A program made the position numbers and the translations under genes. Positions 27,249 through 40,529 of a stretch of DNA of 64,000 nt are shown here, one piece after another. Positions within the stretch are counted from its first letter, which is position 1, and every line of letters starts with the position of its first letter. Under the pieces are notes generated by a model that worked only from the letters and a program-made list of their open reading frames with translations, searched no databases and was not told the DNA's origin. This DNA is from an uncultured Verrucomicrobiae bacterium (GTDB lineage Bacteria; Verrucomicrobiota; Verrucomicrobiia; Limisphaerales; UBA1096), in NCBI GenBank assembly GCA_937770485.1, contig CALJHX010000004.1, positions 1-64,000 of the forward strand, read 5' to 3'.

Positions 27249-28888
27249 TTTTTTAGGGTACGCATTTGGCGGTTGAGCCAAATTACCGGTAATAAACTGA
27301 CGGCGATGATGCAAAGAGCCGGAACCGAGGACTCCGGTATTTGAGCCTGACTGGCAAGGTCGAAAGTTCGTGTAGAAAGAGTCTCAAAATTAAACGGCCG
27401 AAGGATGAGGGTCAGCGGCAACTCCTTCATGGTATCAACAAAAACAAATAGTGCCCCTACGACAATAGCGTTGTACACCAAAGGTAAATTGACCTGCAAA
27501 AGAGTGCGAGATACGGATGAACCAAGAGAGCGCGATGCTTCATTAAGTATATCGCAGTTTCGTTCCATGCCAGAATCGATTGGCTGCCATGCAACGGCGA
27601 GGAACCGAACGACATATGCAAACACCAACACAATGAGGGAGCCGGTAAAAATAATGCCGGTTACTTTAGTGACTTGGCCTGCAACTAGAAGAATCCCCAT
27701 GGCAATAACTGCGCCAGGAACAGCGTATCCAAGAATTGCCAAGCGGTTAATTACGGCAACATTCTGACTCCGAAAATATCGTGAAGTAAACGCCAGAATC
27801 AAAGCAATAGTCACTGTGACCAGACTGGCGGCAGAAGCAATTCCTATACTGTTGAAGGTAAGTTTAAGTAAAGAAATGAGGGAAACCTTGTCCACCGTCA
27901 AAATAGCCCAATAGGCCAAGCGAGAAACTGGCAATGCAAACCCAATGATTAAAGGAAACAGGCAACACAGGATGGCTGTAAATGCTTTTGTTTTGGTAAG
28001 AGAATAAGGTTTAAAAGGCCGATTTGCCTGACTATTTATATGGAACTTAGCTCCGAACCGCATCCATTTTTCCAGCAACATTATCAACAAAATAAATGCC
28101 ATCAGGCAGGCAGCTAATCGGAGTGCCCCCGGCATGTCGTTGAGCGAAAGCCATGTTCTAAAAATACCAGTAGTGAAGGTCGATACACCAAAGTGTTTAA
28201 CGGCACCGTAATCGTTAAGCGTTTCCATGATCACCAGACTCACTCCACCGACAATAGCCGGTCGAGCCAAGGGTAGGGCGACCCTCCAAAATGTAGAACC
28301 AACACCATGACCAAGTGTTCTTGCAACTTCAATGCATTGACTGCTCTGTCTCGCAAAGGTCGCACGCGTAACGAGGTACACATAGGGATAAAGCACCGAA
28401 GCCAAAACCATGATAGTGACCAAATATACGATCACGTCATTCAGCGTCATCATCGCGCTTGGGCTTATGTTGAGTCGCACCCAGATAAGTAGTGGGTTTA
28501 GATATTCAACTAAGTCGAAGTAGGCGTAGGCGGCAATGTAGGTTGGAATGGCAAGAGGAAGGATCAATGCCCACTCAAAAAGCTTGCGGCCAGGGAATTC
28601 ACAGCACGCCACAAGCCAAGCACTTGAGACGCCCATTAGAATCGATAGCACTACCGTTCCGAACATCAGAATGATGGATCCTTTCAGGTATCGGCCGAGT
28701 ACTGTGTCGCGCAAATGCTCCCAGTTTTCCGCCGGACTTGAAATATTCCAAATCACCCCAGCCATCGGCAGAAAAATGATTAGGCCAATAAATAAGGCCG
28801 AGATCGTCCAAATGTTCAGGTTGAAACGAAACTCGTGCTTCAGATTACGCAACCAATGATGCGCGATGTTGATCAATGAAAATCGCAA
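27245..28888 (-). CDS. fbpB: Fe(3+) ABC transporter permease
   Basis: 547 aa starting with TTG at 28888; no earlier Met is convenient and GGGAG lies some 15 nt upstream, so initiation is weak and the start is uncertain. It is a fused two-domain permease with about 12 membrane helices and two EAA-type loops (EVARTLGHG...LPLARPAI near residue 190 and EASRSLGSS...NLPL near 460). It forms the inner-membrane channel for iron delivered by FbpA. It lies 12 bp after fbpA and overlaps fbpC by 4 bp. Confidence 0.9.
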   Translation of the reverse strand: MRFSLINIAHHWLRNLKHEFRFNLNIWTISALFIGLIIFLPMAGVIWNISSPAENWEHLRDTVLGRYLKGSIILMFGTVVLSILMGVSSAWLVACCEFPGRKLFEWALILPLAIPTYIAAYAYFDLVEYLNPLLIWVRLNISPSAMMTLNDVIVYLVTIMVLASVLYPYVYLVTRATFARQSSQCIEVARTLGHGVGSTFWRVALPLARPAIVGGVSLVIMETLNDYGAVKHFGVSTFTTGIFRTWLSLNDMPGALRLAACLMAFILLIMLLEKWMRFGAKFHINSQANRPFKPYSLTKTKAFTAILCCLFPLIIGFALPVSRLAYWAILTVDKVSLISLLKLTFNSIGIASAASLVTVTIALILAFTSRYFRSQNVAVINRLAILGYAVPGAVIAMGILLVAGQVTKVTGIIFTGSLIVLVFAYVVRFLAVAWQPIDSGMERNCDILNEASRSLGSSVSRTLLQVNLPLVYNAIVVGALFVFVDTMKELPLTLILRPFNFETLSTRTFDLASQAQIPESSVPALCIIAVSLLPVIWLNRQMRTLKK

Positions 28889-28900
28889 GCCAGCGAAAGG

Positions 28901-29914
28901 CTACTCCCAACCGGCAAGGTCGAACAGCTTCACCGCTTCGGTATTTTTAGCACCCAATATGGACAGGTTCACTTTATCTGCCTTGAATGGTCCCCAGCGT
29001 CTCAGTAACTCCGAGCGGTTGCTTTCTAGCTTAACTGGGTACTCGTAGTTAACGCTTCCGAATGTTTCCTGCGACTTGGCGCTGGTAAGGAACTCCAAAA
29101 ACTTGATTGCTTCACTTTTGTTTTTTGCGCTGATTGTCACACCGCCGCCGCTAACATTGATATGTGCACCACGCCCCTTTTGATTTGGGAAAAAAACGCC
29201 TACTTTTTTCGTCACATCACGATCTGCGGCGACAGAGGAGTTCGCTAAAATACCAAGATAGTACGTGTTCATAATGGCGACATCAGCCAAGCCCGCTGCA
29301 ACGGCACGTGCCTGATCTCGATCACTTCCACGAGGAGCACGTGCCATGTTTTTGCGAACTCCTTTGGCCCAAGCAAGCGCCTTATCCATCCCATTGGCAG
29401 CAATAATAGAAGCCAGCAAGGATTGATTGTATATGTTGCTTGAGGAACGTGCTACGACTCGGCCTTTCCACTTGGCCTTGGCCAAGGCTTCGTAAGTGGA
29501 TAGCTCACTTGGATTTACACGATCCTTCGAATAAACGATCACCCGGGAACGTACTGTCATCCCATACCAATATGACTCAGGATCTCGCATTGAAGCCGGA
29601 ACATTCTCCTTCAATCCTTGGGAAATAACCGGCTGAAGAATCCCTGCAGCCTTGGCCCTGTGCAACCTACCAGCATCGACTGTGAGTAACACATCCGCAG
29701 GAGAGTTTTCACCTTCGCTGATCAGGCGCTGAATTAATTGATCCGCACTGCCCTTAATCACATTCACCTTGATCCCAGTTTCTTCAGTGAATTGATTGAA
29801 AAGAATTTTATCAGAATCATAATGCCGGTGCGAATAGACATTAACTTCAGCAGAAAACAGACAAGTACTGCCAAAAGCTAAATGTATAATTAATAATTTA
29901 GTGAAATATTTCAT
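28901..29914 (-). CDS. fbpA: Fe(3+) ABC transporter periplasmic binding protein
   Basis: 337 aa from the ATG at 29914, with AGGGA upstream and a signal peptide ending LFSAEVNVY; the frame start at 30001 is rejected. The mature N-terminus NVYSHRHYDSD and the NTYYLG motif near residue 215 match FbpA-type ferric iron binding proteins, where the Tyr pair binds Fe(3+). It captures ferric iron in the periplasm for FbpB and FbpC. It is transcribed divergently from yaaA, with a Fur-box-like site over a -35 element upstream. It contains one TTGGCCAA palindrome, the only one in an intact gene in the left half. Confidence 0.93.
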   Translation of the reverse strand: MKYFTKLLIIHLAFGSTCLFSAEVNVYSHRHYDSDKILFNQFTEETGIKVNVIKGSADQLIQRLISEGENSPADVLLTVDAGRLHRAKAAGILQPVISQGLKENVPASMRDPESYWYGMTVRSRVIVYSKDRVNPSELSTYEALAKAKWKGRVVARSSSNIYNQSLLASIIAANGMDKALAWAKGVRKNMARAPRGSDRDQARAVAAGLADVAIMNTYYLGILANSSVAADRDVTKKVGVFFPNQKGRGAHINVSGGGVTISAKNKSEAIKFLEFLTSAKSQETFGSVNYEYPVKLESNRSELLRRWGPFKADKVNLSILGAKNTEAVKLFDLAGWE

Positions 29915-29973
29915 ATATGCTTCCCTATAAATCTTTCTAATAAGTTGCTGGAATGAACCTCGCAACCACAAAA

Positions 29974-30020
29974 AAAGTAAGATATTTATCGCAGTTGTCA
30001 AGAACGAGTCTCATTATCAA
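29974..30020 (-). promoter_or_regulatory. Putative fbpA promoter with Fur-box-like operator
   Basis: On the minus strand, TTGACA at 30001-29996 is a perfect -35 element; a weak -10 (TACTTT) follows 16 bp later. Immediately upstream and overlapping is GATAATGAGACTCGTTCT (30018-30001), which matches the Fur consensus TGAGAATCATTCTCA at 11 of 15 positions and carries the GATAATGAGA half. A repressor bound here would block the promoter, as expected for iron-regulated fbp operons. Confidence 0.5.
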
Positions 30021-30121
30021 TTTTGAAAAAGCACTTAAGTGTTTAATTATTAGAAGTATATACCAAAATTTAATGAGCTGGCTTCAAAGATCGATAATAG
30101 TTCATGTATCAGATAATTAAT

Positions 30122-30242
30122 TCGATTCCCTTCACCCAATCCAGTTCTCTACCCTTCATTCTAAACGGTTTACAGCTGCGATAAGGCAGTGGGGATTCTG
30201 ATTCTCACAACAGATTCAATGGGCTTAATCTGAGACCTGACG
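30122..30242. repeat. Dispersed intergenic repeat, copy B
   Basis: Aligns over its length with copy A at 7990-8110, sharing ACCCTTCATTCT, AACGGTTTACA, CTGATTCTCACA, GATTCAATG and GA(T/C)CTGACG. It lies just upstream of yaaA and could be part of its leader. Confidence 0.65.
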
Positions 30243-30296
30243 GCATCAAACCCTTAAAGCTTGAACTTTAAATTGTGATTATCGAAACTCTTCCCA

Positions 30297-31073
30297 ATGG
30301 TTGCTGTTATTTCTCCCGCTAAAACGCTCGATTTTGAGACACCGTCATTAACGAACTCCAGTTCGTGCCCAGAATTTCTTGATCATTCCCAAAACCTCAT
30401 CAACACGCTTCGCACATTATCAGAGAGCAAACTGTGTTCACTCATGTCGATTAGTTCTAAGTTGGCAGCTTTGAATGAGCAACGCTTCCAAGATTGGAGT
30501 CTGCCGTTCACTACATCCAATGCGAAACAGGCGATAATGGCGTTTAAGGGTGATGTTTATACCGGATTTACTTTTGAGGAGTACAACGAGAAAGATTTCG
30601 CTTATGCGCAGAAGCATCTTCGGATTCTGTCCGGGCTTTATGGTCTCTTGCGTCCTTTGGATCTAATCCAACCGTATCGTCTTGAAATGGGGACAAAACT
30701 AGCTACGCCGCAGGGCAAAAATTTATACGACTTTTGGGGTTCGACTCTAACGAATGCACTCAACAGCGCCATTAAAAATTCAGGAATTCAAATTTTAATA
30801 AACCTGGCTTCAAACGAATATTACAATGCCGTTGACAAGCCCGCCTTGCAAGGGCGTGTGATAACACCGATTTTTAAAGATCAGAAAAGGGGCGATTTCA
30901 AGGTTATCAGTTTTTTTGCAAAGAAGGCTAGGGGTGCTATGTCAGACTACCTTGTTCGTCATCGCATAAGTGAACCTGAGGAATTGAAAGAATTTAAAGG
31001 ATTGGGATATCGGTTTAATCCAAATCTTACGAGGGATGATAACTGGGTTTTCACTCGGAAGGAAGCAGCCTAA
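30297..31073 (+). CDS. yaaA: Peroxide stress protein YaaA (UPF0246/DUF328)
   Basis: 258 aa, the usual length. It begins MVAVISPAKTLDFETP and contains SLMSISSKLAALN and AIMAFKGDVYTGF, with ILSGLYGLLRPLDLIQPYRLEMG in the middle (a diagnostic stretch), and ends LGYRFNPNLT. In Escherichia coli YaaA limits intracellular iron during peroxide stress. It is divergent from fbpABC, so iron import and protection from iron-driven oxidation lie side by side. No OxyR site was recognised. It is flanked by copies of the dispersed repeat on both sides. Confidence 0.93.
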   Translation: MVAVISPAKTLDFETPSLTNSSSCPEFLDHSQNLINTLRTLSESKLCSLMSISSKLAALNEQRFQDWSLPFTTSNAKQAIMAFKGDVYTGFTFEEYNEKDFAYAQKHLRILSGLYGLLRPLDLIQPYRLEMGTKLATPQGKNLYDFWGSTLTNALNSAIKNSGIQILINLASNEYYNAVDKPALQGRVITPIFKDQKRGDFKVISFFAKKARGAMSDYLVRHRISEPEELKEFKGLGYRFNPNLTRDDNWVFTRKEAA

Positions 31074-31137
31074 TAAAATTGTGAGTTGAAGCATCACCTA
31101 TTTCACAACTAATTATTCACAACACAAGTCGTTGAAT

Positions 31138-31310
31138 CAATACAGCAACTCACTGAATGAAAAGTGAAGTGATTCATTGAGAAAAAGGGAAAGGCAGTGA
31201 GGCTAGCTGTGTCTAAGACGATCGTCTGTTGAGTGTTTTGAGTGGGAGAGGGTTTGCTTCCCTTCACCCGCTCTACATTTTCGTCTTTTTTAGAACGAAT
31301 GGTTTACGGC
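31138..31310. repeat. Weak third copy (C) of the dispersed intergenic repeat
   Basis: It resembles copy A over the CACTGAA, ATTGAGA, AAGGGA, TTTTGA.TGGG and GGTTTAC blocks and shares TTCCCTTCACCC with copy B. Similarity is lower. It sits exactly where AT-rich DNA gives way to GC-rich DNA. A 12-bp imperfect inverted repeat (CTCACTGAATGA and TGATTCATTGAG) is included. Confidence 0.45.
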
Positions 31311-31315
31311 TCGGG

Positions 31316-32761
31316 TCAGCCGAAGAGGCTCTGTATTGGTTTGCCGAGGCCGTCGCGGGTAACGTAGAAGGGGCGTTGCTCCACCTCGTAGGCCAGGCGC
31401 GGCGAGATGCCCATGGCCTTGTAGAGGGTTGCGTGCAGATCCTCGATGACGACCGGGTCCTTGACGGTCGAGCAGGGGCGCTCGTCGGCTGTCACCCCGT
31501 GGAGGTGGCCTTTTCTGATGCCGCCACCGAACAGCAGCACGGAGCCGGCGTCGGTGAAATGCCGGTGCATGCCGTAGTGAGCCAGCTCGTTGATGGTGTC
31601 AGGCACCTTGACCTGGTCCCGCACCTTGTTGCCCGGCTTGCCCTCGACGAGCATGTCCCGGCTGAACTCGCTGGCAAGCACGATCAAGGTGCGGTCGAGC
31701 AGTCCTCGCTCCTCGAGGTCGAGCACGAGCTGCGCGATCGGGGCGTCGATCTGCCGCTTCAAATCGGTGAGTCGCGTGTGGCCGTTCTCGTGCGTGTCCC
31801 AGTTCAGAAACGGCACGTACTCGGTGGTCAACTCGATGAAGCGCGCCCCAGCCTCGACTAGGCGACGAGCCAGCAGGCAGCCGCGGCCGAACTGGCCTGT
31901 GTTGTACGTGTCGAACACTTCCTTTTTCTCGAGCGACAGGTCGAACGCCCCAGCCGACGGCGACGTCAGCAGTCGATGCGCGCTGTCGAGCGAGCGCAGG
32001 AGCGATTCTTTTTGGTAGTCGCTGCCGGCGAGGCCAACGGGACTTTGGTCCACCAGTTTTTTGTAAGCCTTGTAGCGGTTGGCAAAGCGCGACTTACTCA
32101 TGCCGGACGGCGGGCGAACGGTATTCAACGCCTCATCCGCGTTGGCGATGTGAAACGGCCCATACTCGCTGCCGAGGAAGCCGGCCGAGTGGAACGCTTT
32201 CAACTCCTCGCCCTCGCCGACGTCGAGCCGCTGGCCGATGTCGATGAACGCCGGCATCGCCGGGTCGCGCGGGCCAAGCGTGCGGGCGATCACCGCGCCG
32301 ATGTGCGGGGCGGCGACGGTCTGCGGCGGCGCGTAGCCGGTGTGCCATTGGTACTGGTGGCGCGAGTGCAGAATGAACCCGAGGTCGCCGGCCTTGTAGG
32401 TGCGGATGAGCGTGCCGCGATCCATCACCGAGCCAATTTTCTCGAGCCCCTTGGTCAGCTTGATGTGATCCACCGCCGAGTCGATCGCCGGGAAGGTGCT
32501 GAGCACTTGGCCGGGCGAGAGGCCTTTCTCGAACGGCGTGTAGCGCTTGGGGTCAAACGTCTCGGTGTGGGCCATACCGCCGCCCATCCAGAGGACGATC
32601 ATGCAATCGGCGGTGGGCTCGATTCTCTCCCCGGCCGACTCGGCCAAGAGTTGGCGAGGGGCGCCGGCGGCCATGGCGCCAAGCGTTGCGGCACTGGCGG
32701 TCTTGAGAAAGTTACGGCGATTCCATTTGCCCTGCTGAGTCACGCGGGAAAGGTTGCCCAA
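31316..32761 (-). CDS. DUF1501 family protein, Tat-exported
   Basis: 481 aa from a TTG; a GTG at 32743 is an alternative. The twin-arginine motif RRNFLKTA is followed by an Ala-rich helix, giving a Tat signal to about residue 40. Family marks are WMGGGMAHTETFDPK near 60, the HSRHQYQWHTGY block near 135, and the end portion with LASEFSRD, NWDTHENGH and GKPI. DUF1501 proteins have an alkaline phosphatase/sulfatase-like fold and are abundant in Planctomycetes and Verrucomicrobia, normally next to a DUF1549/DUF1553 cytochrome-type gene. That partner is not in this window. Function unknown; substrate probably a sulfated or complex polysaccharide product (inference). Confidence 0.88.
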   Translation of the reverse strand: MGNLSRVTQQGKWNRRNFLKTASAATLGAMAAGAPRQLLAESAGERIEPTADCMIVLWMGGGMAHTETFDPKRYTPFEKGLSPGQVLSTFPAIDSAVDHIKLTKGLEKIGSVMDRGTLIRTYKAGDLGFILHSRHQYQWHTGYAPPQTVAAPHIGAVIARTLGPRDPAMPAFIDIGQRLDVGEGEELKAFHSAGFLGSEYGPFHIANADEALNTVRPPSGMSKSRFANRYKAYKKLVDQSPVGLAGSDYQKESLLRSLDSAHRLLTSPSAGAFDLSLEKKEVFDTYNTGQFGRGCLLARRLVEAGARFIELTTEYVPFLNWDTHENGHTRLTDLKRQIDAPIAQLVLDLEERGLLDRTLIVLASEFSRDMLVEGKPGNKVRDQVKVPDTINELAHYGMHRHFTDAGSVLLFGGGIRKGHLHGVTADERPCSTVKDPVVIEDLHATLYKAMGISPRLAYEVEQRPFYVTRDGLGKPIQSLFG

Positions 32762-32828
32762 GCGCAGCTTCTTGGCAAGTTTCGGCTACGACGGGCCGAT
32801 AGGTCGGGTTTACTTGGCCGGGCGCGGC

Positions 32829-34211
<1,383 letters not shown>

Positions 34212-34250
34212 TCAGTGGATCCTGGCTAACGATCGTGCTGCGTCGCTCCA

Positions 34251-34718
34251 TCACGCGGGACGCACCCGGAACAGCGGTTGGCCGAACTCCACCGGACGAC
34301 TGTCCTCGACGAGGATTTCCGTGACCACGCCGCTCATCTCGGCCTTGATCTCGTTCATCACCTTCATCGCCTCGATAATGCAAACCACGGTGTCGGCTAT
34401 CACCGTGTCGCCGATTTCAACGTACGTCCCGGACTCGGGTGAAGGCTTGCGGTAAAAAGTGCCGATCATCGGCGACTTGATCTCGGGATCGGTTGCCGGT
34501 GCGGACGCCGGTGCGGGCGCGGCAACCGGGATCTCAGCCGACGAGACCGGGACGGGCGCGGCAGGCGGCAGGTAGTGCTGCACCTGCACCTCCTCTGATT
34601 TGCCCTCCCTGGAGGCGCGTCGCAGCTTGATCTTGAATCCCTCCTTCTCCATTTCGAACTCGGAGAGGGAGTTTTTCTTCATCAAGTCGACAATGCTTTT
34701 GATGTCTTTAAAGTCCAC
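34251..34718 (-). CDS. accB: Biotin carboxyl carrier protein of acetyl-CoA carboxylase
   Basis: The GTG at 34718 gives 155 aa, the usual AccB length; the longer frame to 34877 (208 aa) adds an unconserved N-terminus. It starts VDFKDIKSIVDLMKKNSLSE, has an Ala/Pro-rich hinge (about residues 60-80) and ends with the biotinyl domain, where IIEAMKVMNEI holds the Lys that receives biotin. It carries the carboxyl group between AccC and the carboxyltransferase. It is the first gene of accB-accC. The exact start is uncertain because neither start has a clear ribosome binding site. Confidence 0.9.
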   Translation of the reverse strand: MDFKDIKSIVDLMKKNSLSEFEMEKEGFKIKLRRASREGKSEEVQVQHYLPPAAPVPVSSAEIPVAAPAPASAPATDPEIKSPMIGTFYRKPSPESGTYVEIGDTVIADTVVCIIEAMKVMNEIKAEMSGVVTEILVEDSRPVEFGQPLFRVRPA

Positions 34719-34903
34719 GGTGGATGAAAATGTTACGGCGCTGCGCCTGGGTTCGGGTTGTTGTTCACTCCTCAATATCGGGAATTGCGGCCGCCGCGCC
34801 TCATGCGCAGCAACTGTCAACGCGCCGAGGCTAGTCACCGGCCCCAAGGCGGTCAAGGTCGATTCCCCCTTGGCCAAGCGCGTTTCCGACGTGACGCCGC
34901 AGC

Positions 34904-35683
34904 GTGGCCGGTGTTAATTCCCCGGAGGTGACACCAAGAGAAACCAGCCAACTGCTGCAGCGATACAAGGCCGGCGAGATCGACGAGGCCGAAGTACTGC
35001 GCGTGCTGTGCGCCGCGCCGATCGATGACCTTGGCTTCGCGCAGGTCGATGCCCACCGTGCGCTACGTCAGGGATTCCCCGAGATTATTTTCGGCGCCGG
35101 AAAAACCCCAAGCCAAGTCGCCGCCATAGCGGCCAAGGTGATGGAGCGAGAGGAGCGCGTGCTGATCACCCGCGCCAACGCCGACCACGCCGCCGCCGTA
35201 CGCGGGCAGTTCCCCGATGCCGTGCACCACGAGTCGGCGCGGTGCATCGCGGTCGAGGCCAGATGCTTGGCCAAGCGACCCGGCACCATCGCGGTGCTGT
35301 GCGCCGGGACGAGTGATTTGCCGGTCGCCGACGAGGCGGCGCTCACGGCGGATTTCATGGGCAACGAGGTCGTGCGCGTGAACGACGTCGGCGTGGCCGG
35401 GCTGCACCGGCTGCTCGCGAGCATGCCCACCGTGCGCGAGGCCAGCGTCGTCATCGCCGTCGCCGGCATGGAGGGTGCTCTGCCCAGCGTGGTCTCCGGT
35501 TTGGTGCGGCGGCCGGTGATCGCCGTGCCTACGAGCGTGGGCTACGGGGCGAGTTTTGGCGGCATGGCGGCACTGCTGGGCATGCTCAACAGTTGCGGCA
35601 GTGGCGTGACCGTGGTGAACATCGACAATGGCTTCGGCGCCGGCTTTGCCGCCAACCAAATCAACGCCCTAGCCAGCGACTGA
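34904..35683 (+). CDS. larB: Nickel-pincer cofactor biosynthesis protein LarB
   Basis: 259 aa from a GTG at 34904; a later GTG at 34928 is possible. The C-terminal two thirds match LarB / the AIR-carboxylase (PurE-like) fold: EIIFGAGKT, ARCIAV, VLCAGTSDLPVADEAA, VAGMEGALPSVV, and PTSVGYGASFGG. LarB carboxylates nicotinic acid adenine dinucleotide and cleaves it, giving pyridinium-3,5-biscarboxylic acid mononucleotide, the first step to the nickel-pincer cofactor of lactate racemase. larC, larE and larA are not in the window, so the pathway must be completed elsewhere or the cofactor serves another enzyme. It is divergent from accB. Confidence 0.88.
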   Translation: MAGVNSPEVTPRETSQLLQRYKAGEIDEAEVLRVLCAAPIDDLGFAQVDAHRALRQGFPEIIFGAGKTPSQVAAIAAKVMEREERVLITRANADHAAAVRGQFPDAVHHESARCIAVEARCLAKRPGTIAVLCAGTSDLPVADEAALTADFMGNEVVRVNDVGVAGLHRLLASMPTVREASVVIAVAGMEGALPSVVSGLVRRPVIAVPTSVGYGASFGGMAALLGMLNSCGSGVTVVNIDNGFGAGFAANQINALASD

Positions 35684-35709
35684 GTCGCCTTTGCCCCTTC
35701 TGCCTTTGA

Positions 35710-35724
35710 TTGGCCAATTATTTT
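35710..35724 (+). terminator. Weak terminator-like palindrome plus T-run
   Basis: ATTGGCCAAT followed by TA and six T, 27 bp after larB. The stem is short with no free loop, so termination is doubtful. It also counts as a TTGGCCAA copy. Confidence 0.3.
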
Positions 35725-35824
35725 TTGGGCTTTGACTTGGTTTTGGTTTTTCTCCATTTTGCGCGCCGCTCGACTTGGCCGCGCTTGGCCAAGCCCGTTA
35801 AAACCGCATCAGCCAAAAAACATC

Positions 35825-38320
<2,496 letters not shown>

Positions 38321-38428
38321 CTCCGCTTAGCCAAGCGGGGGCGATCAGGCTCAAGTCTTGCTTCTATAGTTTTGTTTGCGAGTTGCCACAACGCAAACTG
38401 CTATGCTAGATTTCCTTGTTCGAAGGGA

Positions 38429-40438
38429 ATGGCTGACGAAAAACCACCAAAAATAAAGGGGAATAAGACCAATGCCGACAGCGAGGATCGATTTCCGAAT
38501 CCGCGCACGTGGATGCTTTGGGCGTTGGGTATCTTCATGGTCGTGATGCTGTTTCAGGTCGGCAAAACGGCCAACAACCCTACTGAAAAGATCGATTATG
38601 CCACGCTGCAGGGCTGGATCCGGAGCGGGATTGAAGTCACGGGCCACATCGAGTATCCCCCACCCAACGCCTCCGTGATGTGCACCATCACCGGGTACCG
38701 CGTTGAGAACGGTAAAAGAGTCCCGTTTTCGTTTGAGGACAAGCTTGACGAGGCGCAGGAGAAAGAATTGGGGAATGCCGGGTTCCAGTCGCGCGACAAG
38801 AACACCCTGCTGATGGGGTTCCTCGTGAACCTACTGCCGATCCTGCTGATTTTTCTGCTGATCTGGTTTGTGCTGATCCGGCAGATCCGCAGCGCCGGTC
38901 GTGGCGCGATGAGCTTCGGCAAAAGCAAGGCCCGGGTGCTTAACAAGGGTAAAAACAAAATCACCTTCAAGGATGTTGCCGGTGTCGATGAAGCCTGCGA
39001 AGAGGTCTCCGAACTAGTTGAGTTTCTCAAGGATCCAAAAAAATTCCAGAAGCTCGGTGGCAGAATCCCCAAGGGCATCCTGATGGTCGGCGCTCCGGGC
39101 ACCGGCAAGACGCTGTTGGCCAAAGCCATCGCCGGCGAGGCCGAAGCCGCCTTCTTCAGCATCAGTGGCTCGGACTTTGTCGAGATGTTCGTCGGTGTCG
39201 GCGCAAGCCGCGTGCGTGACATGTTCGAGCAGGCGCGCAAGAGCACACCCTGCCTGGTGTTCATCGACGAGATCGACGCCGTGGGACGCTCGCGCGGCCA
39301 CGGGCTGGGCGGCGGCAACGACGAGCGCGAGCAGACGCTCAACGCGCTGCTCGTCGAGATGGACGGCTTCGACACGCAGGACGGCATCATCATCATCGCT
39401 GCCACCAACCGGCCGGACGTGCTCGACCCCGCGCTGCTGCGTCCGGGCCGCTTCGACAGGCAGCTCACGGTAAACCTGCCCGACGTGCGCGGCCGCGAGG
39501 ATATCCTCAAGGTACACGCCAAGAAAGTGAAGCTGGCCAAGGTGGTCGACCTCAGCATCATTGCCCGTGGTACTCCAGGTTTCTCCGGGGCGGAACTGGC
39601 CAACCTGCTAAACGAGGCCGCGTTGCTGGCGGCGCGCACCGACAAGAAGGCCATCAACATGGCCGAGCTCGAGGAGGCCCGCGACAAGGTGCGCTGGGGC
39701 CGCGAGCGCCGCAGCATGGCCATGACCGACGAGGACAAGAAAATCACCGCATGGCACGAGGCCGGCCACGCGCTGCTCAATGTCCTGCTCAAGAAGTGCC
39801 ATCCGCTGCACAAGGTCACCATCATCCCGCGCGGCCAGGCACTTGGCGCTACAATGTCGCTGCCCAAGGAAGATGTGCTCAACCGCCAAAGCAAGGAGAT
39901 GCGTGAGACGATTGCCATGACCATGGCCGGCCGGATCGCCGAGGAAATCGTGACCGGCGACGTCTCCACCGGCGCGTCCAGCGATATCAAGCAGGCCACC
40001 AGCATGGCCCGCGCCATGGTCACCCAGTGGGGTATGAGCGACAAACTCGGCATGGTCCTCTACGGGGACAGCGACGACTACGTGTTTCTCGGCAAGGAGA
40101 TTTCGCAGAACAAGACTTACAGCGAGGAGACCTCCCAGCAGATCGACGCCGAGGTTCGGCGATTGATCGATGAGGGGTACCAATTGGCCAAGAAACTCAT
40201 CAAGGATAACCGCGACAAACTCGACCTCATCGCCAACGCCCTGCTCGAGCACGAGACGCTCGACGGCAAACAGGTCGAGGACATCGTGCTCACTGGCAAA
40301 TTTACCCCCAATGCGCCGCCGCCGGACGTTGATCCTCCCTCGGGAGCCGACGCCGGCACCCCCACGCCGGACGTGCCGGAGACCGACAAACCCAAGCTCG
40401 ACGACGGCTTGGGCGACCCCGCTCCCGCGACTGCCTGA
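38429..40438 (+). CDS. ftsH: ATP-dependent zinc metalloprotease FtsH
   Basis: 669 aa from the ATG at 38429 (AAGGGA just before it); the frame start at 38372 is rejected. Two membrane helices (about 30-50 and 135-155) flank a periplasmic loop. Then AAA+ motifs: Walker A GAPGTGKT, Walker [13 protein letters not shown] with [18 protein letters not shown], and the zinc site HEAGH. It degrades membrane and regulatory proteins in the inner membrane. The C-terminus is Pro/Asp-rich. Two TTGGCCAA palindromes lie inside the gene. Confidence 0.97.
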   Translation: MADEKPPKIKGNKTNADSEDRFPNPRTWMLWALGIFMVVMLFQVGKTANNPTEKIDYATLQGWIRSGIEVTGHIEYPPPNASVMCTITGYRVENGKRVPFSFEDKLDEAQEKELGNAGFQSRDKNTLLMGFLVNLLPILLIFLLIWFVLIRQIRSAGRGAMSFGKSKARVLNKGKNKITFKDVAGVDEACEEVSELVEFLKDPKKFQKLGGRIPKGILMVGAPGTGKTLLAKAIAGEAEAAFFSISGSDFVEMFVGVGASRVRDMFEQARKSTPCLVFIDEIDAVGRSRGHGLGGGNDEREQTLNALLVEMDGFDTQDGIIIIAATNRPDVLDPALLRPGRFDRQLTVNLPDVRGREDILKVHAKKVKLAKVVDLSIIARGTPGFSGAELANLLNEAALLAARTDKKAINMAELEEARDKVRWGRERRSMAMTDEDKKITAWHEAGHALLNVLLKKCHPLHKVTIIPRGQALGATMSLPKEDVLNRQSKEMRETIAMTMAGRIAEEIVTGDVSTGASSDIKQATSMARAMVTQWGMSDKLGMVLYGDSDDYVFLGKEISQNKTYSEETSQQIDAEVRRLIDEGYQLAKKLIKDNRDKLDLIANALLEHETLDGKQVEDIVLTGKFTPNAPPPDVDPPSGADAGTPTPDVPETDKPKLDDGLGDPAPATA

Positions 40439-40480
40439 CGTTTTTTTGCCAGAAGAACGCGCCGCTTCAATAGAAACCCG

Positions 40481-40510
40481 TTGACTTGTAGTAACTTGGG
40501 CAGCTAAATT
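40481..40510 (+). promoter_or_regulatory. Putative promoter of the FHA gene
   Basis: TTGACT at 40481 and TAAATT at 40505 are separated by 18 bp, close to sigma-70 consensus and spacing, 20 bp before the start codon at 40530. It follows the end of ftsH and a short T-run. Confidence 0.4.
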
Positions 40511-40529
40511 GACGACCCCGGACTGAGCA

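Noticed and set aside
38596-40053. 485-codon minus-strand ORF
   Set aside because: Antisense of ftsH; Ser/Arg-rich without motifs.
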